Positions 52,424-61,842 of a stretch of DNA of 64,000 bases are shown here, piece after piece. Source of the stretch: Sporolactobacillus sp. Y61 (GTDB lineage: Bacteria > Bacillota > Bacilli > Bacillales > Sporolactobacillaceae); contig NZ_CP159510.1 of assembly GCF_040529185.1 (NCBI RefSeq), positions 62,001 through 126,000 of the forward strand, read 5' to 3'. Each line of letters opens with the position of its first letter. The first letter of the stretch is position 1. The notes under the pieces were generated by a model. The model ran no database searches. It had not been told where the DNA came from and was given only the letters and a program-made list of their open reading frames with translations. Both the position numbers and the translations under genes were made by a program.

Positions 52424-53203
52424 TCAACCGATTTGTTGCTGCTCCATCCAAGCTTTTGTTTCTTTCATTCGATAGGAATTGCCATTCATATTGACTAAAT
52501 ACGCCTGATGCGTGAGTCGATCAATCATCGCTGCAGTCATGACGGGATCCTGAAAGATTTCGCCCCATCGTTCAAAGGATAAATTTGTTGTGATGAGGGT
52601 AGACTTTTGTCCTGCCCGTAGTGAAAGATGAGTAAATAAGAGTTCTGCCCCTTCCTTGTCAAAAGAGATATAGCCCATCTCATCCAAAATGACCAAATCA
52701 TATTTTTTAAAGCGGGTTTGAAAGGCGCGAAGCGTCCGTTCTGATCGACACTCTTTCATATAATTAATGAGCAGGGGAACCGTCGTAAACCAAACGCTAT
52801 ACCCTTCCTCACAGGCTTTGATGCCAAGTCCAATAGCTGTATGGGTTTTCCCGGTTCCGGGATTGCCGGCTAAAATAAGATTTCTTCCTTCCTGGATGAA
52901 TTGAAGGGTTCTCAGTTGTTTGTATTTCTTTTGGGCATCCTCCGGCAAGTCCTGAACGGACAGATCTTCCAGATATTTTTTGTATGGAAATTTAGCGCGT
53001 CGAATGCGATTAGCCTGTGCAGTCTGCCTTCGGGCATCCCATTCCTTTTGCAGGAGTTCTGCTAAAAAGGCTTCATAATTGATGTCACGGATCACCGCAT
53101 CATTAATCTGTTCCTTAAAGCATTCACGAATCGTCGGTAATTTAATATCCTTGCAATACTGGTAAATTCTATCGTTCACGTTGTTTGACTTGTTCATACG
53201 CAT
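52424..53203 (-). CDS. istB: IS21 helper ATPase
   Basis: 259 residues. AAA+ ATPase with Walker A LAGNPGTGKTHTA and Walker B LVILDEMGYI. IstB selects the target DNA and stimulates the IstA transposase. Its start overlaps the end of istA by 10 nt, giving coupled translation. Confidence 0.95.
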   Translation of the reverse strand: MRMNKSNNVNDRIYQYCKDIKLPTIRECFKEQINDAVIRDINYEAFLAELLQKEWDARRQTAQANRIRRAKFPYKKYLEDLSVQDLPEDAQKKYKQLRTLQFIQEGRNLILAGNPGTGKTHTAIGLGIKACEEGYSVWFTTVPLLINYMKECRSERTLRAFQTRFKKYDLVILDEMGYISFDKEGAELLFTHLSLRAGQKSTLITTNLSFERWGEIFQDPVMTAAMIDRLTHQAYLVNMNGNSYRMKETKAWMEQQQIG

Positions 53204-54786
53204 ACCTCCTCATGCTGTCCAACCTTTGTCGTGTTGAATAATTCGTCATAAAGTCTGAGATGCCGTTCTGCCTGACTTGCAATGGATTGCGTTTCCTCTG
53301 ATGTGAGCGGGGGAACATCCTTGGGTATTCGATTTTTTGCACAGACGGCTTTAATCTTATCGGTCGTTACATGATTCGGTCCCATTTGTCTGAGCTCCTG
53401 AATGCTCTGTTCAATCTCCGGCAGTGTAGCTTTTTCTTTTAAATAATGAATCAGTTCTATAAAATCACGCTCACGGTTGATATAATGGGTAGTGTAGATA
53501 TTTCTGATTTTGGGATCTGCCTGTTGCAGTGCTGCGCTACCAGCTAATGCACCGGGCTTTTTCCTTAGGGTCTCAAGGTAGTGCTCAATCTGAAGACCCC
53601 ATTCATGACAACCGGTCAGTAGTTTGTGCTCAGCGACTTTTTGTTCGTTATAGAAACAGTGAATCCGATTCGTATAAATTTTAACCTGAACCTGTTCACC
53701 CACTAAATGATCTGGAACCGAATAGTGATTTTGATCAACCACAACCGTGGCATATTTGTCTACCCGCAATGTCGCGTATCGAGCGGCGTCAAAGGGCTCA
53801 GGCAGACGAAGGAAAAAGGGACGTTCAGCCTCCAGAGCCACTACAGGTGTCTGATCGTTATATGATCGCTCCTTTTGATTTAATCGCATGCAGACTTGAT
53901 ACAAATAGCTATTGGCTTCCTCGATGCTTTCAAAGGAATCTTGAAAGGCAAACGCTTTCCTACGAATAACTTCCACGCTCCGCTCAACATGCCCCTTCTC
54001 ATTTCCGCGTCTTGTATTACAGAAACGAAAAGTGAATCCATAATAGATCGACAGTTTAAGCAGACCCTCGGTCGGCTCTTTTTCATTCGGCCCGACAAAA
54101 CGTTTCACCGCCACACGCATATTGTCGTAAACCATGGTATGATAGACACCACCCACCTCTTTGAAGAACATCGCGTGTGCTTCTTGAAAACACTCCGTTT
54201 TTTGTTTTGAAAACAAGTACGCCATGCGAAAATTGCCATAAGCAGACGTAAACACGGCCATCTGAAACGTTCTCAGCTTTCCTCCAATCTTTATTTTGAC
54301 TTCACCCCAATCAAATTCACAAATGTCCCCTGGAGTATAAGACCCTTTAATATAAGCATCCTTCACTTTTTTCTCGATGGATCGAACGGTTCGAAGAACC
54401 GTACTGTAACTGATAGGAACACCTCCTGCCTGCAGCGATTCGAAAATATCCATCGGTTTCTTTTGTTGCTTATGGAGCCCCTGTTTCCGTTTGTTCTCAT
54501 TTTCCTTAAGATGACCCCGAATCATTTGTTCAATCTCATCCGTTACAACGCGCTTTTTTCGATTGTTCACGTGATACCTTGGCTTCTCAACTAACTCCTG
54601 GATTAATTCACCTCGATCGACCTCATGATCAACCTTTTGAAGCTGTTTCAATTTCTCCTCGTAGTCATGGATATACTTCCGAATGGTTTTTCGATCAACC
54701 CCCGTTTCTCTCGCAATCTCTCTTTGGGATCGCCCCTCCCTCAAATACATAAGTAAAATGTCTTGTTTCTGCATCAAAGCAATCAT
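53194..54786 (-). CDS. istA: IS21 transposase
   Basis: 530 residues, start ATG 54786. HTH region SQREIARETGVDRKTIRKYI, then a DDE core: EFDWGEVKI (first Asp), YDNMRVAV (second Asp), and RRGNEKGHVERSVEVIRRKA (Glu), and a beta-barrel C-terminal part. Full length, so the element is probably competent for movement. Confidence 0.95.
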   Translation of the reverse strand: MIALMQKQDILLMYLREGRSQREIARETGVDRKTIRKYIHDYEEKLKQLQKVDHEVDRGELIQELVEKPRYHVNNRKKRVVTDEIEQMIRGHLKENENKRKQGLHKQQKKPMDIFESLQAGGVPISYSTVLRTVRSIEKKVKDAYIKGSYTPGDICEFDWGEVKIKIGGKLRTFQMAVFTSAYGNFRMAYLFSKQKTECFQEAHAMFFKEVGGVYHTMVYDNMRVAVKRFVGPNEKEPTEGLLKLSIYYGFTFRFCNTRRGNEKGHVERSVEVIRRKAFAFQDSFESIEEANSYLYQVCMRLNQKERSYNDQTPVVALEAERPFFLRLPEPFDAARYATLRVDKYATVVVDQNHYSVPDHLVGEQVQVKIYTNRIHCFYNEQKVAEHKLLTGCHEWGLQIEHYLETLRKKPGALAGSAALQQADPKIRNIYTTHYINRERDFIELIHYLKEKATLPEIEQSIQELRQMGPNHVTTDKIKAVCAKNRIPKDVPPLTSEETQSIASQAERHLRLYDELFNTTKVGQHEEVCV

Positions 54787-54897
54787 CTTCCCATTCTCCC
54801 CACAAAAGAATTTATAGTCTGTGGGTTTATTATAATAGAGTGGGGGAATTTTCAGTGACTATCCTGGGGTACTTTTAGATTACTATATACAATTTAT

Positions 54898-55040
54898 TAC
54901 GTCGCGGCAAAACAGGAAATTTAACCTATAAGATAAATGGTGAAATTTTGAATGTATATATTCATTCTGACGGTACTTTTGGTACAGTGTATGGAACTCA
55001 TAAGTTCACTGTTCAAGAAATTAGAAACATCAATAATTAA
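54898..55040 (+). pseudogene. C-terminal toxin domain, second part
   Basis: Continues the split toxin as LRRGKTGNLTYKINGEILNV, YIHSDGTFGTVYGTHKFTVQ, EIRNINN and stops at TAA 55038-55040. The compact beta-rich pattern ending in YGTHKFTVQEIR resembles small toxin domains at the ends of polymorphic toxins, but I cannot name the family. Removing IS21 and one ATTTAT restores the frame exactly. Confidence 0.7.
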
Positions 55041-55054
55041 CCGGAGGGATCAAA

Positions 55055-55564
55055 ATGTTTCACATAAACTATAAGATATTTAATCATATAGTAAACGAAG
55101 TAAATGAGCTTAGGGGGGCAGATGGATACTTTCAAATACAAGTTGGTGATTCAAAGTATGGTCTAATGCTTACAGAGGACCTAGATGCTTTTTCTGTTTC
55201 AGTATACTGGTGGTTTATCTATTTTTTAGAAGCACTGTACCTTATTCAAAGGGAAGATCAGGTATACATAAGTGATATTGAAACACCTCAAGTATGGATT
55301 GAGCTAAAGAGAATAAACAATGATAAGCTGCTAATTAGTGAAGCCCATGCAACTAAGCCTGAAGGAAGCCATGCCGTTGTCTGCACTATTTCAAACAAGG
55401 TGACCTATCCTGCCTGGAGCGGAAAACCTGTATTATTCACTGAATTTAGAGATGAACTATTAACAAGTTCAATCAGCTACTTAAATGATTTATATAAAAT
55501 AAACGCGAAAAGTCACCCCAATCTCATAAAATTGAAAACATTAATAGATAAGGTGAAAAAATAA
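55055..55564 (+). CDS. Orphan immunity protein candidate
   Basis: 169 residues, CCGGAGGGA site, 14 bp after the end of the split toxin. Soluble alpha/beta protein without signal or membrane segments (FQIQVGDSKYGLMLTEDLDA; FEALYLIQ-like helix; HAVVCTISNKVTYPAWSG). Position directly after a toxin C-terminus is the standard place for a cognate immunity gene. It is intact although the toxin is broken, which suggests it still protects against siblings carrying the intact toxin. Family not recognised. Confidence 0.6.
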   Translation: MFHINYKIFNHIVNEVNELRGADGYFQIQVGDSKYGLMLTEDLDAFSVSVYWWFIYFLEALYLIQREDQVYISDIETPQVWIELKRINNDKLLISEAHATKPEGSHAVVCTISNKVTYPAWSGKPVLFTEFRDELLTSSISYLNDLYKINAKSHPNLIKLKTLIDKVKK

Positions 55565-55631
55565 AAAATAATATCATATAAAAAAACTCAGACTTTAACT
55601 GTCGTTTGTCTTTACCTTTAGATGCAGTCAC

Positions 55632-55648
55632 GTGTCGAAAAAAGACAC
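55632..55648. repeat. Hairpin at the start of LXG cassette copy 2
   Basis: GTGTC-7-GACAC, same sequence and position as in copy 1. Confidence 0.6.
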
Positions 55649-56130
55649 ACAGCCCGTCACTCCTCTGCCGGTAAACGCAACCAAAGCGGCGATCCTGGAT
55701 CAGGAAATTCAATATGACATACGTGACGGCGCAAAAGACGCGGTTAAAGACACCGTCAGCGGTTTATGGGAGGCAGCGACAAACCCGGTTGAGACGCTCA
55801 AAGGCACCTGGCATGCAGTGAACCCACCCAATTCAAACGGCTGACCTCATCAAAAACGCGTTGGTTCAGTCGTTTGATAAAGAGATGGTGCACGGCAATG
55901 CCTACACACGCACAAGATGGGTCACCTATGCCCTTACCACGCTGGCAGTCTCTGTTTTCGGTACAAAAAGCGTTGATAAAATCAGCAAAACAGCCAAAGC
56001 TGGAAAAACAGGCGAAGCAGCAGGCAAAGCAAGCACTGCCATTAAAACAACACGAACCAGGGGAACAGAATGGGTGAATCAAAAACTGGATCAATGGCGC
56101 CGCCCGCTCCCAGAAGGCTGGAAAGTCCTT
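55632..56130 (+). pseudogene. LXG toxin middle segment, copy 2 (frameshifted)
   Basis: From GTG 55632: VSKKDTQPVTPLPVNATKAA, ILDQEIQYDIRDGAKDAVKD, TVSGLWEAATNPVETLKGTW, then GTGAACCCACC where copy 1 has GTGACCCACC; this extra A shifts the frame. In the restored frame it continues LIKNALVQSFDKEMVHGNAY, TRTRWVTYALTTLAVSVFGT, a Lys/Ala-rich linker and ...WVNQKLDQWRRPLPEGWK. This is the pre-toxin region of LXG proteins; no secretion domain precedes it. Confidence 0.75.
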
Positions 56131-56224
56131 TTTGTATCTAATCAAAATGCAAGGTTATGTACTTTTAGGCTGCATAACTCTGTACTTTTATTTTGCCATA
56201 CACAAGACATTCAAGACAGTATCA

Positions 56225-56598
56225 CTATCTGTAATTCCAAAACCATGTATTGTAATCATCTATCAAATGATCATTTGGGGTGTCTAAACTAACTTTGAGA
56301 TTTCCTATCGGAATATAACGCCTCTTTCTTCCAATTTTAACAGAGCAAATAAGTCCGTAAAAATCATCAATTTCTTCATCAAGTCCTGTAACCCTGACTT
56401 CGTACGTCTTCGCAGACAAAAAACCCGTTTCACGTTCGTAACTGGCCGTGAACGGAAAAACAAGATGATCTTTCAAATAGTTTAAAAATGTTTCAAGCGT
56501 TTCACCTGTAACCATGGGAAGATCGTTATCATACCCGATTTTTCGGAAAGAACGTCTCTTAATATATCACTTACTCTCTTCTCCCATTCATCCTTCAT
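56225..56598 (-). pseudogene. Small acidic protein ('calcium-binding' family), probably frameshifted
   Basis: The 96-codon frame from 56515 (MVTGETLETFLNYLKDHLVF ... EIDDFYGLICSVKIGRKR ... DDYNTWFWNYR) matches a small family often labelled calcium-binding protein. It lacks a ribosome site. ATG 56598 has GAAGGT upstream and opens MKDEWEKRVSDILR; one extra base near 56560 would join this to R-R-S-F-R-K-I-G-Y-D-N-D-L-P-M-V. So the gene is likely 56225-56598 with a one-base deletion. Confidence 0.55.
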
Positions 56599-56665
56599 CT
56601 ATTGACCTTCTTTCACCGCGATATGGGCCATCTGCTATTTTTTCTCCTCACAGTGGGGTTTCCCC

Positions 56666-57556
56666 TCACTTCCCACAGCATTTCTTATACTTCAGTCCAC
56701 TGCCGCAAGGACAAGGATCATTCCGTCCAATTTTGTCAACTTTAACGGGCTGATGACTTGATTCGAGATGATATGTGCTCTTCGCTAATTCTTTTTCCCA
56801 TAGAAGTTGTTCCTTCTCCCCGTTCTTATCAAAACATGCCCACCATTCCATTTCAGCAATCGAATCCTCAATGAATTGAAAGTATGGGTTATTTCTGGAT
56901 TGATTAAGCGTTTCCTCTTTAGTGGACTGTAAAACGCGTTCTACATCCTTCAAACCGATCACCATCGTATCTACGCTGCCTTTCGCGTAAACACGTTTTA
57001 TAGAATCATAGGTTTCTTGCGGATACAAGTCCGTGCAACAGTTGATAATATGGGCATTAAAATAGTAATGTTCATCAGATAGTTTTTCCGTGAGCAAACT
57101 TTCAAGATACTTGACGATCCTTTCCCTCTCGATCTGTCCATTCAGGGCAAGGATGACCAGTGCGCTGAGACCTTGACCGCGCGCAAACTCATCTAACTCT
57201 TTATTCTCGATCAGTTGCTGAAGCATTTGAATGTCTCCATTATAAACGGACGCAAGCATACGACTTGTTCCTTCGGTAAGTACGTCTCCCAGTATCAAAT
57301 CAAGTTTATCATCCGGAAGGTGCAGAATTTTCACTAATAATGGAAATAGTTCTTTGACACGGAATTGCGATAACAGATATAAAGCATAAATAAGATCTAT
57401 TCGCTTCTCTTCATACTCATCAGGATGTTTGACAACTTCTTCGACGATCTCAATAAGAAACGGAATGGCCTCGTCTTTTCTTTCAATGATTTGCTGCAAC
57501 TGATCTTTCGGAAATGTTCCATTATAATACTTGATGGACTCGATTATCTGTTTCAT
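56666..57556 (-). CDS. DUF1186/SEC-C motif protein
   Basis: 296 residues. A helical repeat-like body ([40 protein letters not shown]) ends in a SEC-C zinc motif: [26 protein letters not shown] motifs bind zinc and appear in SecA and many accessory proteins; the body matches DUF1186. Function unknown. It lies beside the small acidic protein gene on the same strand. Confidence 0.8.
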   Translation of the reverse strand: MKQIIESIKYYNGTFPKDQLQQIIERKDEAIPFLIEIVEEVVKHPDEYEEKRIDLIYALYLLSQFRVKELFPLLVKILHLPDDKLDLILGDVLTEGTSRMLASVYNGDIQMLQQLIENKELDEFARGQGLSALVILALNGQIERERIVKYLESLLTEKLSDEHYYFNAHIINCCTDLYPQETYDSIKRVYAKGSVDTMVIGLKDVERVLQSTKEETLNQSRNNPYFQFIEDSIAEMEWWACFDKNGEKEQLLWEKELAKSTYHLESSHQPVKVDKIGRNDPCPCGSGLKYKKCCGK

Positions 57557-57920
57557 TTGCTCATGATCCTTTCACATATGTATGGGGCCGCCAATACATT
57601 TTTTAACAAAGTCTGATGAAAAAATAGAGATAAAAATGGTAGTCCGAAAATCTATTACCGTTTCCTGGGCCCTCATCTCTCTGTTATTTTTTTGCGACAC
57701 ACACCATTCGGCATGGAACGACTGGCATCGGATTGATGTCAGGTCTCTTTTTTCCGTTTTTCCATTTGGGAGAATATGTCCAACATGATTTTTAAGGCCT
57801 TTTTCGTGTGTGGGACCAAATCCACAGTATTTCTATATCTTATATCCATTGGCGGGAACAAGTCAGCATAGTAAAAGATTAAGTCCTGTCATCTCCGGCA
57901 GCAGTGGTGAAATTTCACCC

Positions 57921-58271
57921 TCATCTCCGCAAAATCTTCTCCATTGTCTTGCCTTTCGCCAATTCGTCCACCAGTTTGTCAAGCCAACGAATTTTCTGCA
58001 TAAGCGGTTCTTCAATCTTCTCGACGCGATGCCCGCAAATCACGCCTGTAATTTTGACGGCGTTCGGATTGATCTGCGGAGCATTGGCGAAGAACGTTTC
58101 AAAATCAGTGTTCTTGTCAATTTGTTCCGCAAGGCCTGCATCGTCATACCCTGTCAGCCAGCAAATCACAGCATCCACCTCAGATTTGCTGCGCCCTTTT
58201 CGCTCAGCCTTTTGAATGTAGAGCGGATAAACTCTCGAAAATGCCATTTTGTACACGCGCTCATTTTTCAT
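57921..58271 (-). CDS. DUF2200 family protein
   Basis: 116 residues from ATG 58271 (AAAGGGATG upstream). [60 protein letters not shown] and a C-terminal [19 protein letters not shown] define DUF2200. Cytoplasmic, function unknown. A decayed relative lies at 45361-45642. The 360 bp to the left (57557-57920) hold only short frames without support. Confidence 0.85.
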   Translation of the reverse strand: MKNERVYKMAFSRVYPLYIQKAERKGRSKSEVDAVICWLTGYDDAGLAEQIDKNTDFETFFANAPQINPNAVKITGVICGHRVEKIEEPLMQKIRWLDKLVDELAKGKTMEKILRR

Positions 58272-58425
58272 AAAGTATCATCCCTTTTCGCTTCATGTTT
58301 ACCCTCACCGCGTGATATCGATGAGGTCCCCACCCTGCCCGAACGTCGGCATCTGCCACGAGATTTTCTCTGTCTTCCGGCGCGGCAGGTTTTCGGTTAC
58401 TTTGCCACTCCGGATCGCCCTTGTC

Positions 58426-59400
58426 TTATTGCCGGACAAAGTGATCAAGCAATGCACGCACTTCATCGGTTGTCTCTGTGTTCATCAGTTGATTTCTTAG
58501 TTCACTTGCCCCTCGAAAACCATGGACATAAATCTTAAAAAAACGATGAAGAGCCTTAAACGGACGCAGCTCTAATTTTTCCGAATAGTGATCACGGAGA
58601 TCCAGATGCAGCCTTAAGAGATCAAGCAGTTCCATACTGCTATGGTCTTTCGGTACTTTTTCAAAAGCAAATGGATTTTTAAAAACGCCACGCCCGATCA
58701 TTATCCCATCCACACCATACTGATCCGCGAGTTGCAGACCGGTTTGACGGTCAGGGATATCGCCATTGATTGTCAAAAGTGTATCTGGTGCCACCTCATC
58801 ACGCAGTTTCTTTATCTCCGGGATGAGTTCCCAGTGGGCATCTACTTTGCTCATTTCCTTCTTTGTACGCAGATGAATGGACAAATTCGCAATATCTTGT
58901 CTCAACAGGTGTGTCAGCCAGCCGCGCCATTCATCTACATTCGTGTAACCCAGCCTTGTCTTCACACTTACGGGCAATCCCCCGGCTTTTGTTGCCTGTA
59001 TGACATCTGCTGCGACTTCGGGACGCAGGATCAAGCCGCTTCCCTTCCCTTTCTTTATCACATTAGCCACTGGACAGCCCATATTGATATCAACACCACG
59101 AAACCCCTGCTTCGCCAGACCAATACTCATTTGCCGAAAGTATTCAGGCTTGTCCCCCCATATTTGGGCGACAATAGGCTGTTCATCCTCTGTAAAAGTC
59201 AGACGCCCACGCACACTATAGATCCCCTCCGGGTGACAATAACTATCTGTGTTTGTAAACTCTGTAAAAAACACATCGGGTCTGGCGGCTGCACGCACGA
59301 CATGGCGAAAAACAACATCCGTTACTTCTTCCATTGGTGCCAATGCAAAAAAAGGTCGTGGTAAATCACGCCAAAAATTATCGATCATCGTTACATTCAA
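58426..59400 (-). CDS. tRNA-dihydrouridine synthase
   Basis: 324 residues. Dus markers: [19 protein letters not shown] at the FMN-binding start, catalytic Cys109 in [30 protein letters not shown], and [28 protein letters not shown] split across the phosphate loop. The enzyme reduces specific uridines in tRNA with NADPH and FMN. The sequence fits the DusC-like/YfjN group; the exact target position is not predictable. AGGA site eight bases before the ATG. Confidence 0.92.
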   Translation of the reverse strand: MNVTMIDNFWRDLPRPFFALAPMEEVTDVVFRHVVRAAARPDVFFTEFTNTDSYCHPEGIYSVRGRLTFTEDEQPIVAQIWGDKPEYFRQMSIGLAKQGFRGVDINMGCPVANVIKKGKGSGLILRPEVAADVIQATKAGGLPVSVKTRLGYTNVDEWRGWLTHLLRQDIANLSIHLRTKKEMSKVDAHWELIPEIKKLRDEVAPDTLLTINGDIPDRQTGLQLADQYGVDGIMIGRGVFKNPFAFEKVPKDHSSMELLDLLRLHLDLRDHYSEKLELRPFKALHRFFKIYVHGFRGASELRNQLMNTETTDEVRALLDHFVRQ

Positions 59401-59710
59401 ATCCTCACATTATATGGGATGCCAGATCAAAAACTTCATCCCCAAAATTGCTTTCTTAACACTTATAGCACGATCAAGCTCACTAAATCAAATGACATAC
59501 CCTAAATCGATCACTTGAAGGATTTGTGCCTGCAACTGTCGAAGTCGAGTTTAGAACCCGGGATGAACCGTCCGGCTTTTGAAGGACCAGGCCAGGGTGA
59601 AGCATGACGTCGCCAGTGTACTTCCGCAATGACTATGAAAAAGTGGTCACACCGGTTGTGGATTTTGTTAGAACGCTTGACGGAATCGATCCATGTTAAA
59701 AACATGATGT

Positions 59711-60556
59711 TTATCGTTCTTCCTTTAATTCATCCAGTCTCTCTTTTATTGCTTCAATAGCCGTTTGATCCCTGGCAATTGTTAAGCCCTTTTCGTATAC
59801 TTCTCGTGCTTTATGAACATCCTTCTTTTGTCCAAAGAAGTACAAATCTCCCCAGCCGATATAGCCCCAGGGATTGTCAGGAAAATCTTGCACTAACTTC
59901 TCAAACTCGGAGTCAGCCTTTTCATATTGGCCTAATTCAGCGTAAGATTCCGCAATGGCACGCCGCATATTATGAATTATCTCACTTTCTTTGGGAAAAT
60001 AGTGACAGAACTCACGACAATAATTTATTCTTTTTTCAAAATAAACAGGCTTATTCACACCCGCATTATGAAGTTCATCTTCCAGATCCTGGCAAAAATT
60101 TCGAATAAAAAAACTGCCTTTATAGTGCTTGTCCAAATAATCTAAGTTTTGGTATTCAGGGTTGATCCTGTCCTTTATTGCCTCCCAGACTGTCAACCAT
60201 ATATCACATGCAGATGTTGCGTTATTTTCATCCAGATACTCATAACCCCTGTCAATCAAGTCATTCATTTGTTCCATGGATAGTTTTTTAGGTGGAGCCA
60301 ACCTTTCCCATAAAACCCATGCCGCCAGCCAGGGGAAATCTTCATCTCGGCCTTTGATAGTAATCATATATTGATCGAACCAGTTCTCCGAAAGCTCCTC
60401 GGCAGAGTAGAACTTTTCAACATCTTCTAAAAATGTTTTCTGTTTAAATGGAATACCAAATCTTTGTAACTTGTGAATGATTTCATTGGTACTTAGTGCG
60501 TTCACTTCTTCATAGGTCATAAGCCTGTTAACGGGATTTCTTCCAATTTTAGCCAT
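59711..60556 (-). CDS. TPR protein with truncated SEC-C start
   Basis: 281 residues, GAGGGGAG site. The N-terminus MAKIGRN is the start of a SEC-C motif, but the expected PCPCGSGKKYKKC is missing and the protein continues PVNRLMTYEEV. The C-terminal third has two TPR-like repeats (YAELGQYEKADSEFEKLVQD; WGYIGWGDLYFFGQKKDVHK). Probably a protein-interaction scaffold; no specific role can be given. Confidence 0.7.
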   Translation of the reverse strand: MAKIGRNPVNRLMTYEEVNALSTNEIIHKLQRFGIPFKQKTFLEDVEKFYSAEELSENWFDQYMITIKGRDEDFPWLAAWVLWERLAPPKKLSMEQMNDLIDRGYEYLDENNATSACDIWLTVWEAIKDRINPEYQNLDYLDKHYKGSFFIRNFCQDLEDELHNAGVNKPVYFEKRINYCREFCHYFPKESEIIHNMRRAIAESYAELGQYEKADSEFEKLVQDFPDNPWGYIGWGDLYFFGQKKDVHKAREVYEKGLTIARDQTAIEAIKERLDELKEER

Positions 60557-60658
60557 GCTTTCTTCTCCCCTCTCACGATTTCTGTGACAAATTTACCCTT
60601 CATTGTCAAAATATTAAATTTGTTCATCTACCACAATCAAAACCGTTCTAACCAAAAT

Positions 60659-61225
60659 TCAAACCCTCAGCGAGCCTCGGAACCCCCTGGCAGCATAGTA
60701 ACTCCCTGCTCCATTGTGATACACAAAAACAGTGTCATAGCGACGATCACAAAAGATGGCTCCACCGAGTTTTCTGATATGAGAAGGTGTTTTCACCCAG
60801 CTCGATGTTTTAGTATCGAAATTTCCAAGCCTCTGCAATTCCCGGTATTGTTCTTCCGTTAATAGCTCAATACCCATGTCAGCAGCCCTGTCCAAAGCGT
60901 TGTTTTCCGGTTTGTGTGCTTTCCTTGATTCCAGTGCCTCGCGGTCGTAACAAAAACTTCTTCGACCTTTAGGACTTTCCGCTGAACAATCATAAAAAAT
61001 GTATTCGTCCGTCTTTATATCGTGACCAACAACATCCGGTTCCCCCCCGGTTACTTCCATTTCATTGAGGGACCACAGTTTTTCAGTATTCATTTCCAGC
61101 TTTGCTTGTATTTTAGTCCATTCGAGTCCTTTATGACGATTCATGTTTTTCTCAAAGCGTGCTTTCAATACACCGAGTATTTCCTCACGGTGTTCTGATG
61201 ACAGCTTCCTTTTTTCATTATCCAC
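60659..61225 (-). CDS. DUF4256 family protein
   Basis: 188 residues if GTG 61225 is used (AGGAG seven bases upstream); an in-frame ATG at 61240 lies before that site. EILGVLKARFEKNMNRHKGL, NEMEVTGGEPDVVG, DCSAESPKGRRSFCYDREAL and SWVKTPSHIRKLGGAIFCDR are typical of DUF4256. Cytoplasmic, function unknown. 61241-61497 shows no gene. Confidence 0.85.
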   Translation of the reverse strand: MDNEKRKLSSEHREEILGVLKARFEKNMNRHKGLEWTKIQAKLEMNTEKLWSLNEMEVTGGEPDVVGHDIKTDEYIFYDCSAESPKGRRSFCYDREALESRKAHKPENNALDRAADMGIELLTEEQYRELQRLGNFDTKTSSWVKTPSHIRKLGGAIFCDRRYDTVFVYHNGAGSYYAARGFRGSLRV

Positions 61226-61497
61226 TCCAGAGCTCCTCATTTCCTATTGTTTAGTTACAAATTCCTTTGTAGCAGTGCGACTATCTCAACATGGCTCGAG
61301 GGGACAGAATGATATTTCACTATTGCTTTTAGTGGTTAAATGATCAAAGAAAATTGTAAGATTTGATCATTTCATTCCTTGTCCATATTTCTTCGGTACG
61401 TTAATTTTATAGAGTTCCGCCCAACGGAAAGAGTTCTCCATTCCATCTTTTGTTGATCTTCAATTGTTGGCAATTCAATAGGCTATGTTACTGATTT

Positions 61498-61827
61498 TTA
61501 ATCCTGCAATCTTTTTATCCAACGTGTAAAAGACTCTCTATGTCGCTCATACCACTGGCTTGTAGCCAAAATCTTCATTCCGTTAAATTCAAAAATCTCT
61601 TTCCAATAATGGCCATACTTTTCATCCCTAATTTGAACAGAAATATCTTCACCGTCTTTATATTTTCTAAGAAGTGGGTAATCTATTCCCAGTATTTCTT
61701 TTGACCATTGTTTTGACAGCATCAAGGTTAATTCTTTATCAGTAAAGCGCCTATTTGATAGCTGCCTCAGTGTTTGGCGGACTAATTCCCCGATTTTTTC
61801 CTCATTATTGAGGCTATCATATTGCAT
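61498..61827 (-). CDS. Hypothetical protein
   Basis: 109 residues, highly charged and helical at the start (EEKIGELVRQTLRQLSNRRF, TDKELTLMLSKQWSKEILGI), then a beta segment (FEFNGMKILATSQWYERHR). No ribosome site is clear at ATG 61827, and it begins 15 bp after the neighbouring gene stops, so translation may be coupled. No family recognised; it could be the C-terminal part of a larger DNA-associated protein. Confidence 0.5.
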   Translation of the reverse strand: MQYDSLNNEEKIGELVRQTLRQLSNRRFTDKELTLMLSKQWSKEILGIDYPLLRKYKDGEDISVQIRDEKYGHYWKEIFEFNGMKILATSQWYERHRESFTRWIKRLQD

Positions 61828-61842
61828 AGAATTATATTCATC

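Larger units (their letters stand above)
52337..54891 (-). mobile_element. Complete IS21-family insertion sequence with 6-bp target duplication
   Basis: 2,555 bp beginning TGTATTTG and ending TATATACA, flanked by ATTTAT at 52331-52336 and 54892-54897. Each end has two repeats of the form CTGAAAAATCCCCC/CATTTAAAATTCCCCC, as usual for IS21. It encodes istA and istB on the minus strand, both intact. Confidence 0.95.

Noticed and set aside
57810..58538. 242-codon plus-strand frame across the DUF2200 and Dus genes
   Set aside because: It lies antisense to two recognised genes and has no ribosome site or family signal.
59511..59705. Short frames on both strands (plus-strand MTSPVYFRNDYEKVV...)
   Set aside because: The 31-codon plus-strand piece looks protein-like, but no family, start site or partner could be supported.
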